Origin: Girardinichthys multiradiatus
Lineage: Eukaryota > Chordata > Actinopteri > Cyprinodontiformes > Goodeidae
Length of the DNA stretch: 64,000 nt
NCBI RefSeq assembly: GCF_021462225.1
Contig: NC_061800.1
Span: 496,001-560,000 of the forward strand
Direction: 5' to 3'
Both the position numbers and the translations under genes were made by a program. The first letter of the stretch is position 1. Every line of letters starts with the position of its first letter. Under the pieces are notes generated by a model that had not been told where the DNA came from, did not search any database, and saw nothing but the letters and a program-made list of their open reading frames with translations. Below, piece after piece: positions 37,450 to 49,187 of this stretch.

Positions 37450-37606
37450 CACATGTCTGTATCAGCATCACAGTTGCAGAAGTAATTCATGTCCATGCAG
37501 TTCTCCTCCAGACTGCAGGAGCACTGCTGAACTCCAGGCAGGAAGCCTCCCCAGTAACTCCTTTTGTCTCCTTCGCGGTCCAGCCACCAGGACAGCGGGC
37601 TCCCAT
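37450..37606 (-). CDS. cntnap5: cntnap5-like exon: fibrinogen-like region, cysteine-rich part
   Basis: This 157-nt exon (2 + 51 codons + 2) enters in phase 1 and leaves in phase 2. It encodes DGSPLSWWLDREGDKRSYWG, then GFLPGVQQCSCSLEENC, MDMNYFCNCDADTDMW. 'SWW...YWGG..PGVQxCxC...CxD...FCNCDAD' is the fingerprint of the CNTNAP fibrinogen-like segment. The first codon (G|AT) joins to FNTK of the previous exon. The last Trp (TG|G) is completed by the 28728 exon. Acceptor gttgcag, donor GTATGC. The plus-strand open frames here are shadows. Confidence 0.93.
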
Positions 37607-38242
37607 CTGCAACAAAAACACAGTCAGAGACAAGACCTCAATCTCTCCGTCACTTTTAGCCTCTGCCTACAATATGAAAAGGAATATTTGAGGGGGTCAA
37701 ATATTAACCACTGAAATTATTAGAACATTTTAAGCGTATAGGTTTGTTTATTTTAACGCTCAATAATGGCTTAGTTCTAAAAAAAATTAATACTTCCTTG
37801 TGACAACAAATCCTCCCAAAACATTTTGACTGGAATTCAACTAAATATATTGATTCAGTCCCCTGTTATTCTCATTTGTTGTGTGAAGTGTCCAGCAGGG
37901 AACACTAAGACTATTATTGTATATATTGTATGTTAAGAAGAGTTGTGTTAAGCCACCGAAGAAGCTATGGATGCCATTATTGCTTTGATGGCATAACCTA
38001 AAATTTCTAAAATTTAGGTCACAACTTTTTACAGGTTTTAATATAAACTGAGGAACATAAATTACCCCAGAACCTCTTTTAAACTGCTTTTAAAATGTTT
38101 TATCTGTCTTTGGTTTTTAACTTACATACATTTTTGCTAACATACCTACAAGAAAAGGAGCTAGTGTTTCTAATTAAATCACATATTGAGAAAACTACAT
38201 ATTCTAAATGTTAATATATTCTGGCCATGTAACTTGATTTAG

Positions 38243-39035
38243 ACAGACACCCTGTCTACTTTTAAGGTTCAGCTTAAGACTTTACTTTGGATAAAGCTTA
38301 TAGTTAGAGTGGCTTAGTTTATCCTGAGCTATCTCTGTAGTTATGCTGCTATAGGCTTAGACTGCTGGAGGACATAACGAACACTTTCACTCACTCTGCT
38401 ACATTCTCATATTACTCGTAAATAATGCATGATCTGCAGTTATTGCTGTTACTTTATGTCCTCTCACATTTTTTTTCCACACAGTTCCATTTGGGCTGGT
38501 GTTTTGTTTAGCTGTGGCCCATTCCTGAACGGGGGCATTGGCAGAGCTATTGTGGCCAACGACTTAATGTTTTCTACTGATATACTATACGATATGATAT
38601 ACTTGACCCTGTTTTTCTGTGATTTGCCCTTTCTCTCTCCTAGTTACAGCACCTGAAGGAGCTAATCCTGCAACTAACTATATGTAGTAGCCCAGAGCAT
38701 GTAAGTTTAGGTTTGTTTATCTCACAGATTAAGCCACAAAAGACGCCAATAATGTTTTACTTTTAACTTAGAAAGTACTTCTGGACCAGTGAATCTGTGT
38801 CTCTGTCATGTCTTCTCAATCCCTGAATCGGTTGGAGCTCTGTGGAGCCATTTTGTGGAGATTTCTTCCTCTTAAAGGAGAGTTCTCCTTCCCACTGTCA
38901 CCACATGCATGCTCAAGTATTGAATTTGAGTGTGTATGTATAAATGGGTTGAATTTAATTGTATTGGGCTTTTCTGCAAAGTGCCTTCAGGTGACATTTG
39001 TTGTGAATTAGTGCAACATAAATAAAGTAAAATGC
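38243..39035 (+). mobile_element. L2-type LINE 3' end, decayed
   Basis: It begins with agacaccctgtctactttta, which matches the TLSTFKARLKTF region of the L2 copy at 52200. It shares ttatagttagagtggctta and gttatgctgctataggctta with that copy's 3' region. It ends in gacatttgttgtgaattag, close to the L2 terminus ttgtgaattggc. Only the last RT codons and the untranslated region remain. Confidence 0.7.
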
Positions 39036-41867
39036 ATTGAATCGATATAAAAACTATTTGTGGGCTGTTTCTTAAGTATCTTTAATGTGCAACAAAAAAT
39101 ATAGAATTTTCACCAGAAGGTAAAACATTAAAGGTTTAATTTATTGCATAGATGTGGGGGTTTTTTTATGTTTGAAGTTTGGGTCATCATAAAACAAATA
39201 ATCTGAATAAAATGATCTTAAGAATTACTTATATTTTTATGAATATAATTGAAGTTAGTTTAAATGCACCAAACATATTTAGGTATCTTTTACTGTCATT
39301 TAAAACGTTTTTACATTTCTTCACAGATATGTTAATTTAAAATCAACCCAAATAAAATCCCATATACAAATTAAGACAGTAATATTATTTATTTAACTGC
39401 AATCGTTTTATGTTTTATGGGAGTACTCCAGCAATGTTCTGGTACACCCTGGACAGATTACCCGTTCATTGCAGGAACAAATAGGATACAAATTTCTGTT
39501 ATTACCACTATAACAGTGTTACCACAAGCAGTATAATTCTACATAAAAAGGACAAATATTTCTCAGCAGATATGACAAAGTGAACTACGTTCCATGAATT
39601 TATTCACTAACCAAATGAGCCATTTCCTTCACCTCCCAGCCAATTGACAGTAAAGCTTTAGCTGTGCTGTTAAATCATAACTTATCACACTTAGAAAGTG
39701 TTAGGGGGTCCAGCTTCAATCGTCCATCACACAATGTGACCCTGCATTGCATAGAAGCCAGCCAGCAGATAGAAGCCCATTAAGCTACATGTCACAATAC
39801 ATAACCAGGTGTCACCTGCTGCAATGCCCACCTCCTGCAGATATTACAGCTCCATTAAGCAAAGCTTTGTGTAGGGATGCACATGTCATGAAAGAGTCTT
39901 AGGCAGGAAAGAATTACGTGTCTCTCTTTGGGTGTAAGTGGTTGCTTTTTATAGTCTATATTAACAGAAAAATAGAGAGACTCAAATCTATGCCGTACTG
40001 GAGTAACTACAGCTACTTAAACTAACCAGCAACATCTGCATCGCAAACGCTCCCCCCGCCTTTGCAAACACATGTTCTTCTGCTTAGCTTACAAACATTG
40101 TTCAAACCCCAAACAGCTCTACAAAAAAGAAAAGGCAACGATCAATAGTTCCTGTAGGGCAGGTTGGCCTCTTGCTCAAATTGGCTCATATTGACACAAC
40201 TTATTCTCATCAAGAAGGCAAATGCATCTTCCTGTTTCACTGATGCATAATGCCCGACAGGCAGACTCAACATTCAGCACAGCCACAGTACCAAAAAAGG
40301 TGAGAATACAAAGCACAAGGGAGGCTCTTATTCCAAAATGTCAATTAAAACCAAAACAATACGTTCTTCAGTAGTAATATACACCCAGTTCACCACAAGT
40401 GGAACCTTAGCAGCTTGACTTTAAAACTGCAGCATGCTGAAAACATGGGCATGTTCAGAGACATGCAGTAAAAATGCTTTATTTCAGAAATATTCACTAC
40501 AGGCACTGCTGGATGGAAAGGCTAACATCCCCCTCCTGCTGCCTGACCCTGTTGTCTGTTTCCTAAACACAGTGGTATCCATTAAGGTTACTTTAACACC
40601 AGTAAGTCACAGACAACACAGCACTAAAACAAACTTAGAATTCAATCAATTAAATTGGTGTAATAATTAACTTGAATTTTATTTAGGCAGTTTTTAATAT
40701 TTCTAGGTAGAAATTATTTAAGTGTACTAGTTAAGCGGATGTTAAAAATATTGTATTTCAACCAGTTTTTAAAATGAACTCACTTGACCAAATTAAATTA
40801 TAACTAATTATTAGGATCAATCTGGTCATTGGGCTTGTCACTGTTAAATAGAAAAAGAGCCCCAGTTCATGTGACAGCATAAAATGTTACCAGAATACTC
40901 ATGAACATTTAATATTATAACGTGGTGGCGTATAAAAAATATTCTGTTACATCTGTTGTGACTATGATTATGAATATATTATTTAATATGTAATATTAAT
41001 ATTTTATCAAATAATATTCCGGTCTGTTAAGGATTGTCCTGTGAATACCAGCCCAGTAAGGCGGTGGTATTAGGACAAAATAGAAAGGTGTGAGACGAGC
41101 TCTGACATTATTGAACAACATAAACTCTGCACATATATGGAATGAATTCACACAATTTCTTAAAATACAAGAATTTATTAACAAAAATAAGTCAACTCAA
41201 AGTCAAACATATTTAAATCAACAAACTCTTTACTTTGCTAAAACAATCCAACTAAACTACCAAGCAGAATTAAAGAATAATGAAGACTAATGGACTATGT
41301 ACAATATAAACAAGTTGATTAAAGATGATTGATAATTATGACCAAAAGAGTGATGCAACATTACCATGCAATGTTTATGTTTGAGAACCAAGGATTATCT
41401 AGAAGAATCTGGAAATGAAGTTAAATTAGTCTTGGAACCAACTTAGGCAATAATCAGCAAACGTTTAGACAAACATTCACAATGAAAGATCAGATAAAAT
41501 ATTATTTTAATAAAATAATGTTTTAAATAATGATCTGCTGAATAAAACCAAACTTCTGGATGAATAATTCTCAACCTTAGCTGCCTTTATTTATTAAAAT
41601 AATATTTAAAGAAATATTATTAAGGAAATGGTAAAATATTTAAGGAAATATTTTGGAAAAGAGCCAAATCTTTCTGGAGAAATGAAGCTTAATGGTGTTG
41701 ATTTAGTTATCAAGTTCAGTAAAATAATGTTTAGGGACTATTATTTACTAACTTGAAAACTAACTTTTCTGGGTAAATATTCTTTAGCAGAAAGAACGTG
41801 TCCTTACTTGTTAGCAGTTCAAGCTAACAAAAGAAGTTGATAGCTTAGCACCAGAATCAAACACACA

Positions 41868-41990
41868 CCTTTAAAATACCAGGGTTAAAAAAGGGTTAAA
41901 ATGCATGAGCACGGACGGTGCGTTATGATCAATCTTCTGTGTTTAAAATCACCCTTTAAATAAAGTTTGTCTTAACTTTAAAAACACAGA
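41868..41990 (+). repeat. Unclassified dispersed repeat, copy 1
   Basis: The run tttaaaatacc, aaaatgcatgagcac, gacggtgcgttatga, tgtgtttaaaatc and taaagtttgtcttaacttta, then aaaacac, occurs again in reverse complement at 59725-59860 with similar spacing. The shared core is about 125-135 bp. I do not recognise the family. The surrounding 41030-42830 could be a longer LTR-like or DNA element, but no ends were found. Confidence 0.6.
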
Positions 41991-43149
41991 ACACAAAACT
42001 GAGCACGTGGTGAGCAGAAACCCTGCTATCACCAAGATAGCAGAGTTTCACACAACAAAACCAAACTTCATAAAATGAAAAACATTTAGATCATTTCATT
42101 CTAAATATCTCTCTGCCCAAACCCTAACCTCATATGTGAACCGTGCTGAGGAGAAGTTGTCCGGGCGAAGACAAAGTTTGAAGAAACTCTGTGAACAAAA
42201 AGTTTGCTACAGCAAACCTCCGTAGCTGTGGCTGGGCGGTTCGCTGTGTCCGCTGGCCACACTGCACGTTAACTGCCGTAACTACGGTGATGCGGTGCCG
42301 TTGTCCTTCCTTGGGAAACTCCTTCATTCGGTGTCGTGCTGGGAACTCTCTGGAAACAGTTAATCTCTGTAGACCTCAGAGAGAAAATCAAGCAACGCTG
42401 GTACCTTAATTATCCCGTTTATGAATGAATACTGGATACACGAACAGTTATTCATTCGTACTTAACTTAGTGCATATGATCGGCCCAAACTCCTGGAGCT
42501 AGTTTGAAGAGATTATGTCTGTTTGCCTGCAAAGAGACATTAGCCCACTGTGTCTCCCCCCTTGGAGGAACTCGCGTAGAAGAGATCGATTCCTTGGAAA
42601 GGCGGTGGTTTTATATGGCCAGTGGCACCCTGGGAAGTTCACTGTTACCCCCAATTCCTAAGTTGTGCCGAAAGCAGGTTAATGCAATTTATTTTGAAAG
42701 TTCCAGAAAAGTCCGTACCGCATTTCCTGTTGTAACCATGGCTGTGGGTCCCAACACATCCACAGTTAAGATTTGCAACAACTGCCATAGCTTGCTGGTA
42801 AACTAGCATCCAACATCAGTCACTAAATTATCTGAAGCTGCATATATGCATCAATTCTTTCTGGATTACCACATTTCATTTCACTAATCACATCCTAGCT
42901 TGATTACTGTAGACTCAAAAAAATACCTTAAATACGACTTGTGTGACAACACAATGCAGGTTTAAAAATCTTAAGAAGCAACAGAACAGAACAACTCCAG
43001 AACAACATCTAAACTCTGCAGGCCTTACTTGTCTCAGTTAAGGTCAGAGTTTGTGATCCCAGGTGTTGGGAGAGCCTATGCGCCTAAAACGTCTGTGCTG
43101 TTATTTCAAACATAACAATAAGTTCATCTGTAATAGTTTAAAAGCAACA

Positions 43150-43545
43150 CTAACAATACAATATGAAAGTTCTGGAGTGGGCTATTCCAAATCCAGACTT
43201 AAATCCAATTGAGATGCTGTAGCATGTTTGGACGACCATCAAATATGGATGAATCAAATCAATTCTACAAAAAGGAGTCATATTTTCTCCATAGTGATGC
43301 GAAAGACCCATTAGAGCGTTCCAGATTATATTTTCATTGAACACAGTTGTTGCCATGATGGCATAGGTTGGTTTGGATAAATGATATCATCATTGTGAAC
43401 TGTTTATAAGCATTTAGTCTTCTTTAGTAATCTTTACCTAATATTGTAATTTGTTTGTTGATCTGAAACATTTAGGTGTGTAAACAAAAGCCAAAACTGA
43501 GGAAGTCTGATAGGGGTTGGGGGTTAACATTTTTGTGGCACTGTA
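43150..43545 (+). mobile_element. Tc1/mariner 3' remnant with terminal repeat
   Basis: The plus strand reads a decayed PNPDLNPIEML block at about 43190-43222, the DDE third-acid region. A Tc1-type right terminus follows, with ctgaaacatttaggtgtgta and tttttgtggcactgta at 43530-43545. The transposase frame has a TAG right after the conserved block. The rest of the element is absent. Confidence 0.55.
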
Positions 43546-44752
43546 TACTTAATAAAATTTAAATGGCTAATATTCCATTACCCCAAAAATGACTTTTTAT
43601 GGTGCAACAGCTGCCAAACTATTCAGCTGTCAGGTAGATATCGAGGAATGTATCAGCACAAGACAAGAAGCAATTATAATACTGTTGGAAATGTTTTTTT
43701 CATGTTGTCATGTTAAATGCCGGTTACTTTTGAGCAAACACAGCTTATTGTAGCTCCTACATAAGGAAAAAGAACAATGAGCTTAAAACAGACAGATTTG
43801 AATGTTAATGACTCCATTGAAGGTTTGAGAGAACACTGAATTTAGGAAAGACATGTTCTACAGCTAAACTCAACAACTGGAGGTGAACTTCAGATGTTCT
43901 TGGCACACGGCTACATTTGCAATCCCAAAGAGGTTTTTTTGAACAGCTGCTGTTGTTGTCATTTTACTCTGGATTAGCATGAAAGGTGCTATTTTGTCAC
44001 AAATCTTTAGAATATGCTGCATACTCTGTTTCTCATCAAAACAGGGATTGTTTGCTCCTACACACTCAGAAAAGTTAGGAACAAAGGTTCACTTGACTTT
44101 ATCCACAGTGGATGTTCAACCACCAAAGGCAAGCATTAAAAATTCAAGCTATGCCTGAAAGTGTTCGTGCAGCTGCAAAATAGGCTGTTTCAAATATGTC
44201 TTTGATGTTCGATAATGAACTTGTTTATTTGCATACACATGGCACACAGCAGCAGCAGAAACAGGGACTTCATGAATGTTTCATGATTTAAGAGAAAATA
44301 TTTAGATGTTTGGGAGCAAAGGTGCCAGGCTGTTCCAGATGAATGACTACAAAAATACAGCATCTAGCCTCTCAATGTATTATTGAAATGTAACAAGAAC
44401 AGAGAACAAGCATGTGGGAGGGCCTCTGAAAAGACAACAACTCCCAACAGCAGTGAACTACAGACTGTCTAAATTTGAAAAAGCACAGATTCTTCACTAC
44501 TAAAAAAAAAAACAACACAACAATGGCCATATCTTACTGCCACTAATATGGCCATTTTGTTTCTACTTTATTTTATAGTCTAGTGTAATTTAATATGAAT
44601 AAATGAGAGACTAGGATTAGGTCTTTGGTTGATATTTGCCCTTAATCTGCAAATCACCATCTGCATTACATTGTCTCTTTGCATTTTATTTAATCTCCTC
44701 TTCAGGTTCAGGTTAAACTATGACAAGCTCATTTTGTTCCTTATGACATATA

Positions 44753-46018
44753 CAGGGCTTGGACAATTAAACTGAAACACCTGCCATTTTAGTGTGGGAG
44801 GTTTTGTGGCTAAATTGGACCAGCCTGGTAGCCAGTCTTCAATGATTGCACATTGCACCAGTAAGAGCAGAGTGTGAAGGTTCAATTAGCAGGGTAAGAG
44901 CAGTTTTGCTCAAAATATTGAAATGCACACAACATTATGGGTGACATACCAGAGTTCAAAAGAGGACAAATTGTTGGTGCACGTCTTGCTGGTGCATCTG
45001 TGACCAAGACAGCAAGTCTTTGTGATGTATCAAGAGCCACGGTATCCAGGGTAATGTCAGCATACCACCAAGAAGGACGAACCACATCCAACAGGATTAA
45101 CTGTGGACGCAAGAGGAAGCTGTCTGAAAGGGATGTTCTGGTGCTAACCTGGATTGTATCCAAAAAACATAAAACCACAACTGCCCAAATCACGGCAGAA
45201 ATAAATGTGCACCTCAACTCTCCTGTTTCCACCAGAACTGTCCGTCGGGAGCTCCACAGGGTCAATATACACGGCCGGACTGCTATAGCCAAACCTTTGG
45301 TCACTCATGCCAATGCCAAACGTTGGTTTCAATGGTACAAGGAGCGCAAATCTTGGGCTGTGGACAATGTGAAACATGTATTGTTCTCTGATGAGTCCAC
45401 CTTTACTGTTTTCCCCACATCCAGGAGAGTTACGGTGTGGAGAAGCCCCAAAGAAGCGTACCACCCAGACTGTTGCATGCCCAGAGTGAAGAATGGGGGT
45501 GGATCAGTGATGGTTTGGGCTACCATATCATGGCATTCCCTTGGCCCAATACTTGTGCTAGATGGGCGTGTCACTGCCAAGGACTACCGAACCGTTCTTG
45601 AGGACCATGTGCATCCAATGGTTCAAACATTGTATCCTGAAGGCGGTGCCGTGTATCAGGATGACAATGCACCAATACACACAGCAAGACTGGTGAAAGA
45701 TTGGTTTGATGAACATGAAAGTGAAGTTGAACATCTCCCATGGCCTGCACAGTCACCAGATCTAAATATTATTAAGCCTCTTTGTGGTGTTTTGGAGGAA
45801 CGAATCAGGAAACGTTTTCCTCCACCAGTATCACGTAGTGACCTGGCCACTATCCTGCAAGAAGAAGCTTAAAATCCCTCTGACCACTGTGCAGGACTTG
45901 TATATGTCATTCCCAAGACGAACTGACGCTGTACTGGCCGCAAAAGGAGGCCCTACACCATACTAATAAATTATTGTGGTCTAAAACCAGGTGTTTCAGT
46001 TTCATTGTCCCACCCCTG
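44753..46018 (+). mobile_element. Tc1/mariner element, near full length, DD36E-type, defective
   Basis: 1266 bp flanked by TA on both sides (44751-44752 and 46019-46020). The terminal inverted repeats are about 31 bp: left CAGGGCTTGGACAATTAAAC then TGAAACACCTG, right (complement) CAGGGGTGGGACAATGAAAC then TGAAACACCTG, about 4 mismatches. It encodes one transposase. Spacing between the second Asp and the third catalytic position is 36 residues, as in the DD36E (Incomer) group, not the 34 of standard Tc1. Three kinds of damage are visible: loss of the third acid, a frame break near the C-terminus and unequal termini. Confidence 0.9.
44937..45872 (+). pseudogene. DD36E-type Tc1/mariner transposase, inactivated
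   Basis: A 311-codon frame. Residues 1-110 hold two helix-turn-helix units (RGQIVGARLAGASVTKTASL and a second around 60-105, after the GRKRKLS hook). The catalytic core has VLFSDESTF (Asp152), GGGSVMVWATIS (186-198) and VYQDDNAPIHTARL (Asp243). At SPDLNIIKPL the expected Glu is Lys280, explained by one G-to-A change (GAG to AAG). Asp243 to position 280 leaves 36 intervening residues. The frame shifts near 45868; the usual C-terminus (KIPLTTVQDLYMSFPRR) continues in the next frame to 45963. The protein should bind DNA in principle but cannot cut. Start codon chosen as the first ATG, which also fits the family's N-terminus. Confidence 0.88.
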
Positions 46019-46252
46019 TACATATTTGTAGGTTTTTCATTTAAATAATCCTTTTATGCTGCTGAAAGCCACAAGCAGAACATGCAAGACATTATGGAAT
46101 GACAGAGCTCTTTAGACCATGAACAGCACCCCAAATCAACTTGTCCATGAAGTGGCCCAAGTCCAGTCCTTGAGAGCTGCTATCCTGCAACTTTTAGACA
46201 TATCTTTTCTCCAACACACCTAAATAAAATGAACGGCACTACAGGTACAGTG

Positions 46253-46440
46253 AAGCAAAAAGCACTGCCCCTTACAAATTTCTTCTACTTTTGCTGTTTT
46301 GTCAATTGTAATAGTTTCAGGACAGTTGTCAATGGATGATTATATTTATCCAAACCAATTTTAGCTATGTAAAGCAACTGGACCCCATATGACAAAGTGA
46401 TTGCCCCCCTGAACCTAACAACAGCCAGTTGGTGTTTTGA
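46253..46440 (-). mobile_element. Tc1/mariner left-end fragment
   Basis: Begins tacagtgaagcaaaaagca and includes gtgattgcccccctgaacct followed by aacaacag, a pattern of the terminal repeat and adjacent antisense transposase end of a common Tc1 family. It is probably the same family as the 43.5 kb remnant. No coding frame remains. Confidence 0.45.
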
Positions 46441-46729
46441 GATAGGAGCCCTGAAATACAGTGTTCCTGCAGATATTAATACATTTTAATGTCACTGCAG
46501 CTAGACTGCATTTGACATTCGGGTTAGTTGGAAAGCTAGGGCTTTTTAAACTGAAGTTATGACTGATGTTGGCTCTTGTCTTCCAATTTGAAACTTGGCA
46601 ATTTGAACTGTTAAGTAAAAATGGAATGCACAATTAAACTGCGTTGACCAAATATGCAACGTTAATAGTTATTTCTATATATCAAATAAAAAGTTTAAGT
46701 TCTGTCAAACCACATGTTAATATATACAA

Positions 46730-47500
46730 TGCTCAAAAAAATCATATCAAGTCAGATAATCTTCTGGAATATTGATCTGGTGAGTTCAGTAGTAGAGAGG
46801 GTTGTTAATCAGTGTCAGCTATTTGGTGTTGATGAGATTAACAACAGGTGCACTAAAGGGGCAACAATGAGACCACCCCAGAAACAGGAATGGTTTTGCA
46901 GGTAAAGGCCATAGACATTCTCTCCCTCAATTTGTGACTGCTTTTCAGTAGGTTTGAATTTCACCAAGGTCATTTTCTCTACTGGTAGCATGAGGTGATA
47001 CCTGGACCCTACAGAGGTTGCACAGGCAGTCCAATTCCACCAGGATGGTACAATAATATGTGCAATTGCCTGAAGGTTTGCTGCGTCTCTCAGCACAGTC
47101 TCAACAGCATGGAGGAGATTCCAAGACAGAAACATGAGGAGTATAGTCAAAGCCCTACAAAGTGACCTCCAACAGGCCACTGGTGTAAATCCCTCAAACC
47201 AAACCATTATAAATAGACTTCATGAGGCTGGCCTGAGGGGTAGATATCCTCTGGTAGACCCTGTACTCACTGCCCGACACCTTGGAACTTGACTGGGATT
47301 CACCAGAGAACACCGGAATTGGCAGGTTCTGCACTGGAGGCCTATTCTCTTCACGGATGAGAGCAGGCTCACTCTGAGCTAATGTGACAGTCCTCAAAGG
47401 ATCTGGAGAAGCTGGTTGTTATGCTGCCTGCAACACTGTTCAGCATGATTGGTTTGGTGGTGGCTCAGTGTTGGCCTAGGGGGCATATCCATGGAGGGAA
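46730..47500 (+). mobile_element. Decayed Tc1-like element with transposase traces
   Basis: Starts near aatgctcaaaaaaatcat, a terminal-repeat-like phrase. The plus strand shows SLQQATGVNPSNQTI, NRLHEAGLRGRYPLVDPVLT and then, in another frame, LFTDESRLTLS near 47345-47380, the first catalytic Asp block of Tc1-like transposases. The frame is broken repeatedly and the catalytic core beyond 47500 is not recognisable. Confidence 0.6.
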
Positions 47501-48162
47501 ATCCCACCTAGACCAAGGGTAGGGGGCATATCCCTACACTTCAGGCCTAGGGGGCCCCCAGTGTAGAAAAGTATGGAGCCTAATTATTCACTGAACGGTA
47601 CTTGTAAAAATCTGAGAACCATGATTCCAGATGCCTATTGTTTGCAACAATGTTTAGAACTGTTAGCTCAAAACAACATGTTTCTGTGCTGAAATCTGTT
47701 AAGAGTTCTGTGAGGAGTCTGCATGCCCTCTGAATTTGCATGGGTGAAACTGAACTTGCCCAATCAATTTCAGCACCTACACACACCTCCTAGATGTGGA
47801 TGATATTACATCCTGTCTGCTAAAAACTGGTAAGGATGAGTCTCAAGAGGCATGGCACAGTTTTCTATATTAATTTAGCTGAATATCTGTGTATCATGTT
47901 GTTTTTGTGGCCCAACTTTACAACTAAATTGTTTACATGCAATATTTCAGTGTCTGCTCAAAATCTACAAAAATTAATCCTACTCCACAAAGGTCTCATT
48001 ATGCAATCCAATTTTATATCACCATTTATCTGGCGTTGAGCACTGTGTGAACTCCCTGTTTTATTTGTGATATGTCTAAGGAATCTAACATTTATTAAAC
48101 TACTACATGGATGTCAAGATTTAAAGGTATGCACATGCCTTCATAGAGGAAAACAAACCCAC

Positions 48163-48363
48163 CTTTAGTATTAAAGAGACGGGACTTCTTACAGTTGTAA
48201 ACTACTTCTTGTTGACACTGCTCTGACCCAGACACAATGGCACGTAGTTGTTCAGCTGATGCGTTGTAGCTGAATGTCATGGTGTAGGGTTGCTGAGGAG
48301 AGGAGTTCTGGACTTTTACTGGAGCCGTGCTGTTGTGGGACAACACCGTCCATACCTTCTTTT
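48163..48363 (-). CDS. cntnap5: cntnap5-like exon: fibrinogen-like region, central part
   Basis: This 201-nt exon (67 codons, phase 1/1) has acceptor cttatag and donor GTGGGT. It encodes KKVWTVLSHNSTAPVKVQNS, then PYTMTFSYNASAEQLRAIVS and GSEQCQQEVVYNCKKSRLFN. The 'VWTxVxHN' and 'SEQCxQEVxYxCxxSRLxNT' strings are diagnostic of CNTNAP fibrinogen-like modules. Sequons NST, NSS and NAS suggest N-glycosylation. The first codon is completed from the 51429 exon (G|AA, Glu) and the last base begins Asp (G|AT) in the next exon. It lies in the middle of the extracellular region. Confidence 0.93.
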
Positions 48364-49187
48364 CTATAAGAAAAATAAGAATTTTACACCATTAAGTATT
48401 TACATACAGTATTTACAAAAGTTTTTTTTCTGGCATTTACCACACAGAAACAGGAAAAGTTAAAGTTTATGTGCACAAAAACATCTAATTGCACCATTAT
48501 GTTCCTATGGGTGTCTGTGTTGTATTTGCTGCAAAGTTTAAAATTTGGCATCTGCAAAATGTTGTGTTGGATGGCTGAGCTGTTAGTGTTGATGGTGACA
48601 TTTTACAAATGTGTTGCTTTGCATCACTGAAAAGCAAATGAATACTCGTTTCCAAGCAACAATCAGACGACCTTCTTTGTCCCAAATCTCCAAACATCTA
48701 ATCCCCTGAAAATAACCTTTAGAATTCAGCCTTCACTGCTGACTTCTTCTCTTTGAACCTCTGACTCTCTTTGACTAAAACTCAAGTTTGTCTGATAAAA
48801 CCAGATAAGGAGTGTGTCCTGTTCCCTCAATGGCTCACTTCATTATTTGGATTCAATGTTTGCTCTGCTTTAGAGAAAATCCCTCTCCACTTGAATTATT
48901 CCCAGCAGGTTGTATGGCTTTTAGTTATTTACATGTCTAATGGATTTCTTAATTGAGGTCAAGCTGAGGCATATCTGCTGCCGGCCTATTCTGACTCATA
49001 AGGAAAAGACTGAAAGTACAAACTGTATGATAACACTCTTCCTGTGATGACATCATCAGTACATTAACCTTGGAAAGGACAAAGCAGCAGGGAAAGCTGT
49101 GACAGTTTTGTGATAAATAGTGTACTGTCTTATATGTGCCACAGACAGGTGCATCCCTGTCTGTCAAATCTTAGGTAATATAAAGTA

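Larger units (their letters stand above)
37607..48162 (-). other. cntnap5-like intron, 10.6 kb
   Basis: From donor GTGGGT (complement of 48162-48157) to acceptor gttgcag. It holds an L2-type 3' end (38243-39035), an unclassified repeat unit (near 41868-41990, perhaps part of a larger element in 41030-42830), a Tc1 3' remnant (43150-43545), the DD36E-type element (44753-46018) and two further Tc1-like remnants (46253-46440, 46730-47500). 39036-41030 and 43546-44752 show nothing I can name. Confidence 0.85.

Noticed and set aside
42116..42420. A possible coding exon or novel small gene near 42130-42409 (frames on both strands)
   Set aside because: Neither strand gives a recognisable domain or splice pattern, and the surroundings look like part of an unclassified repeat.
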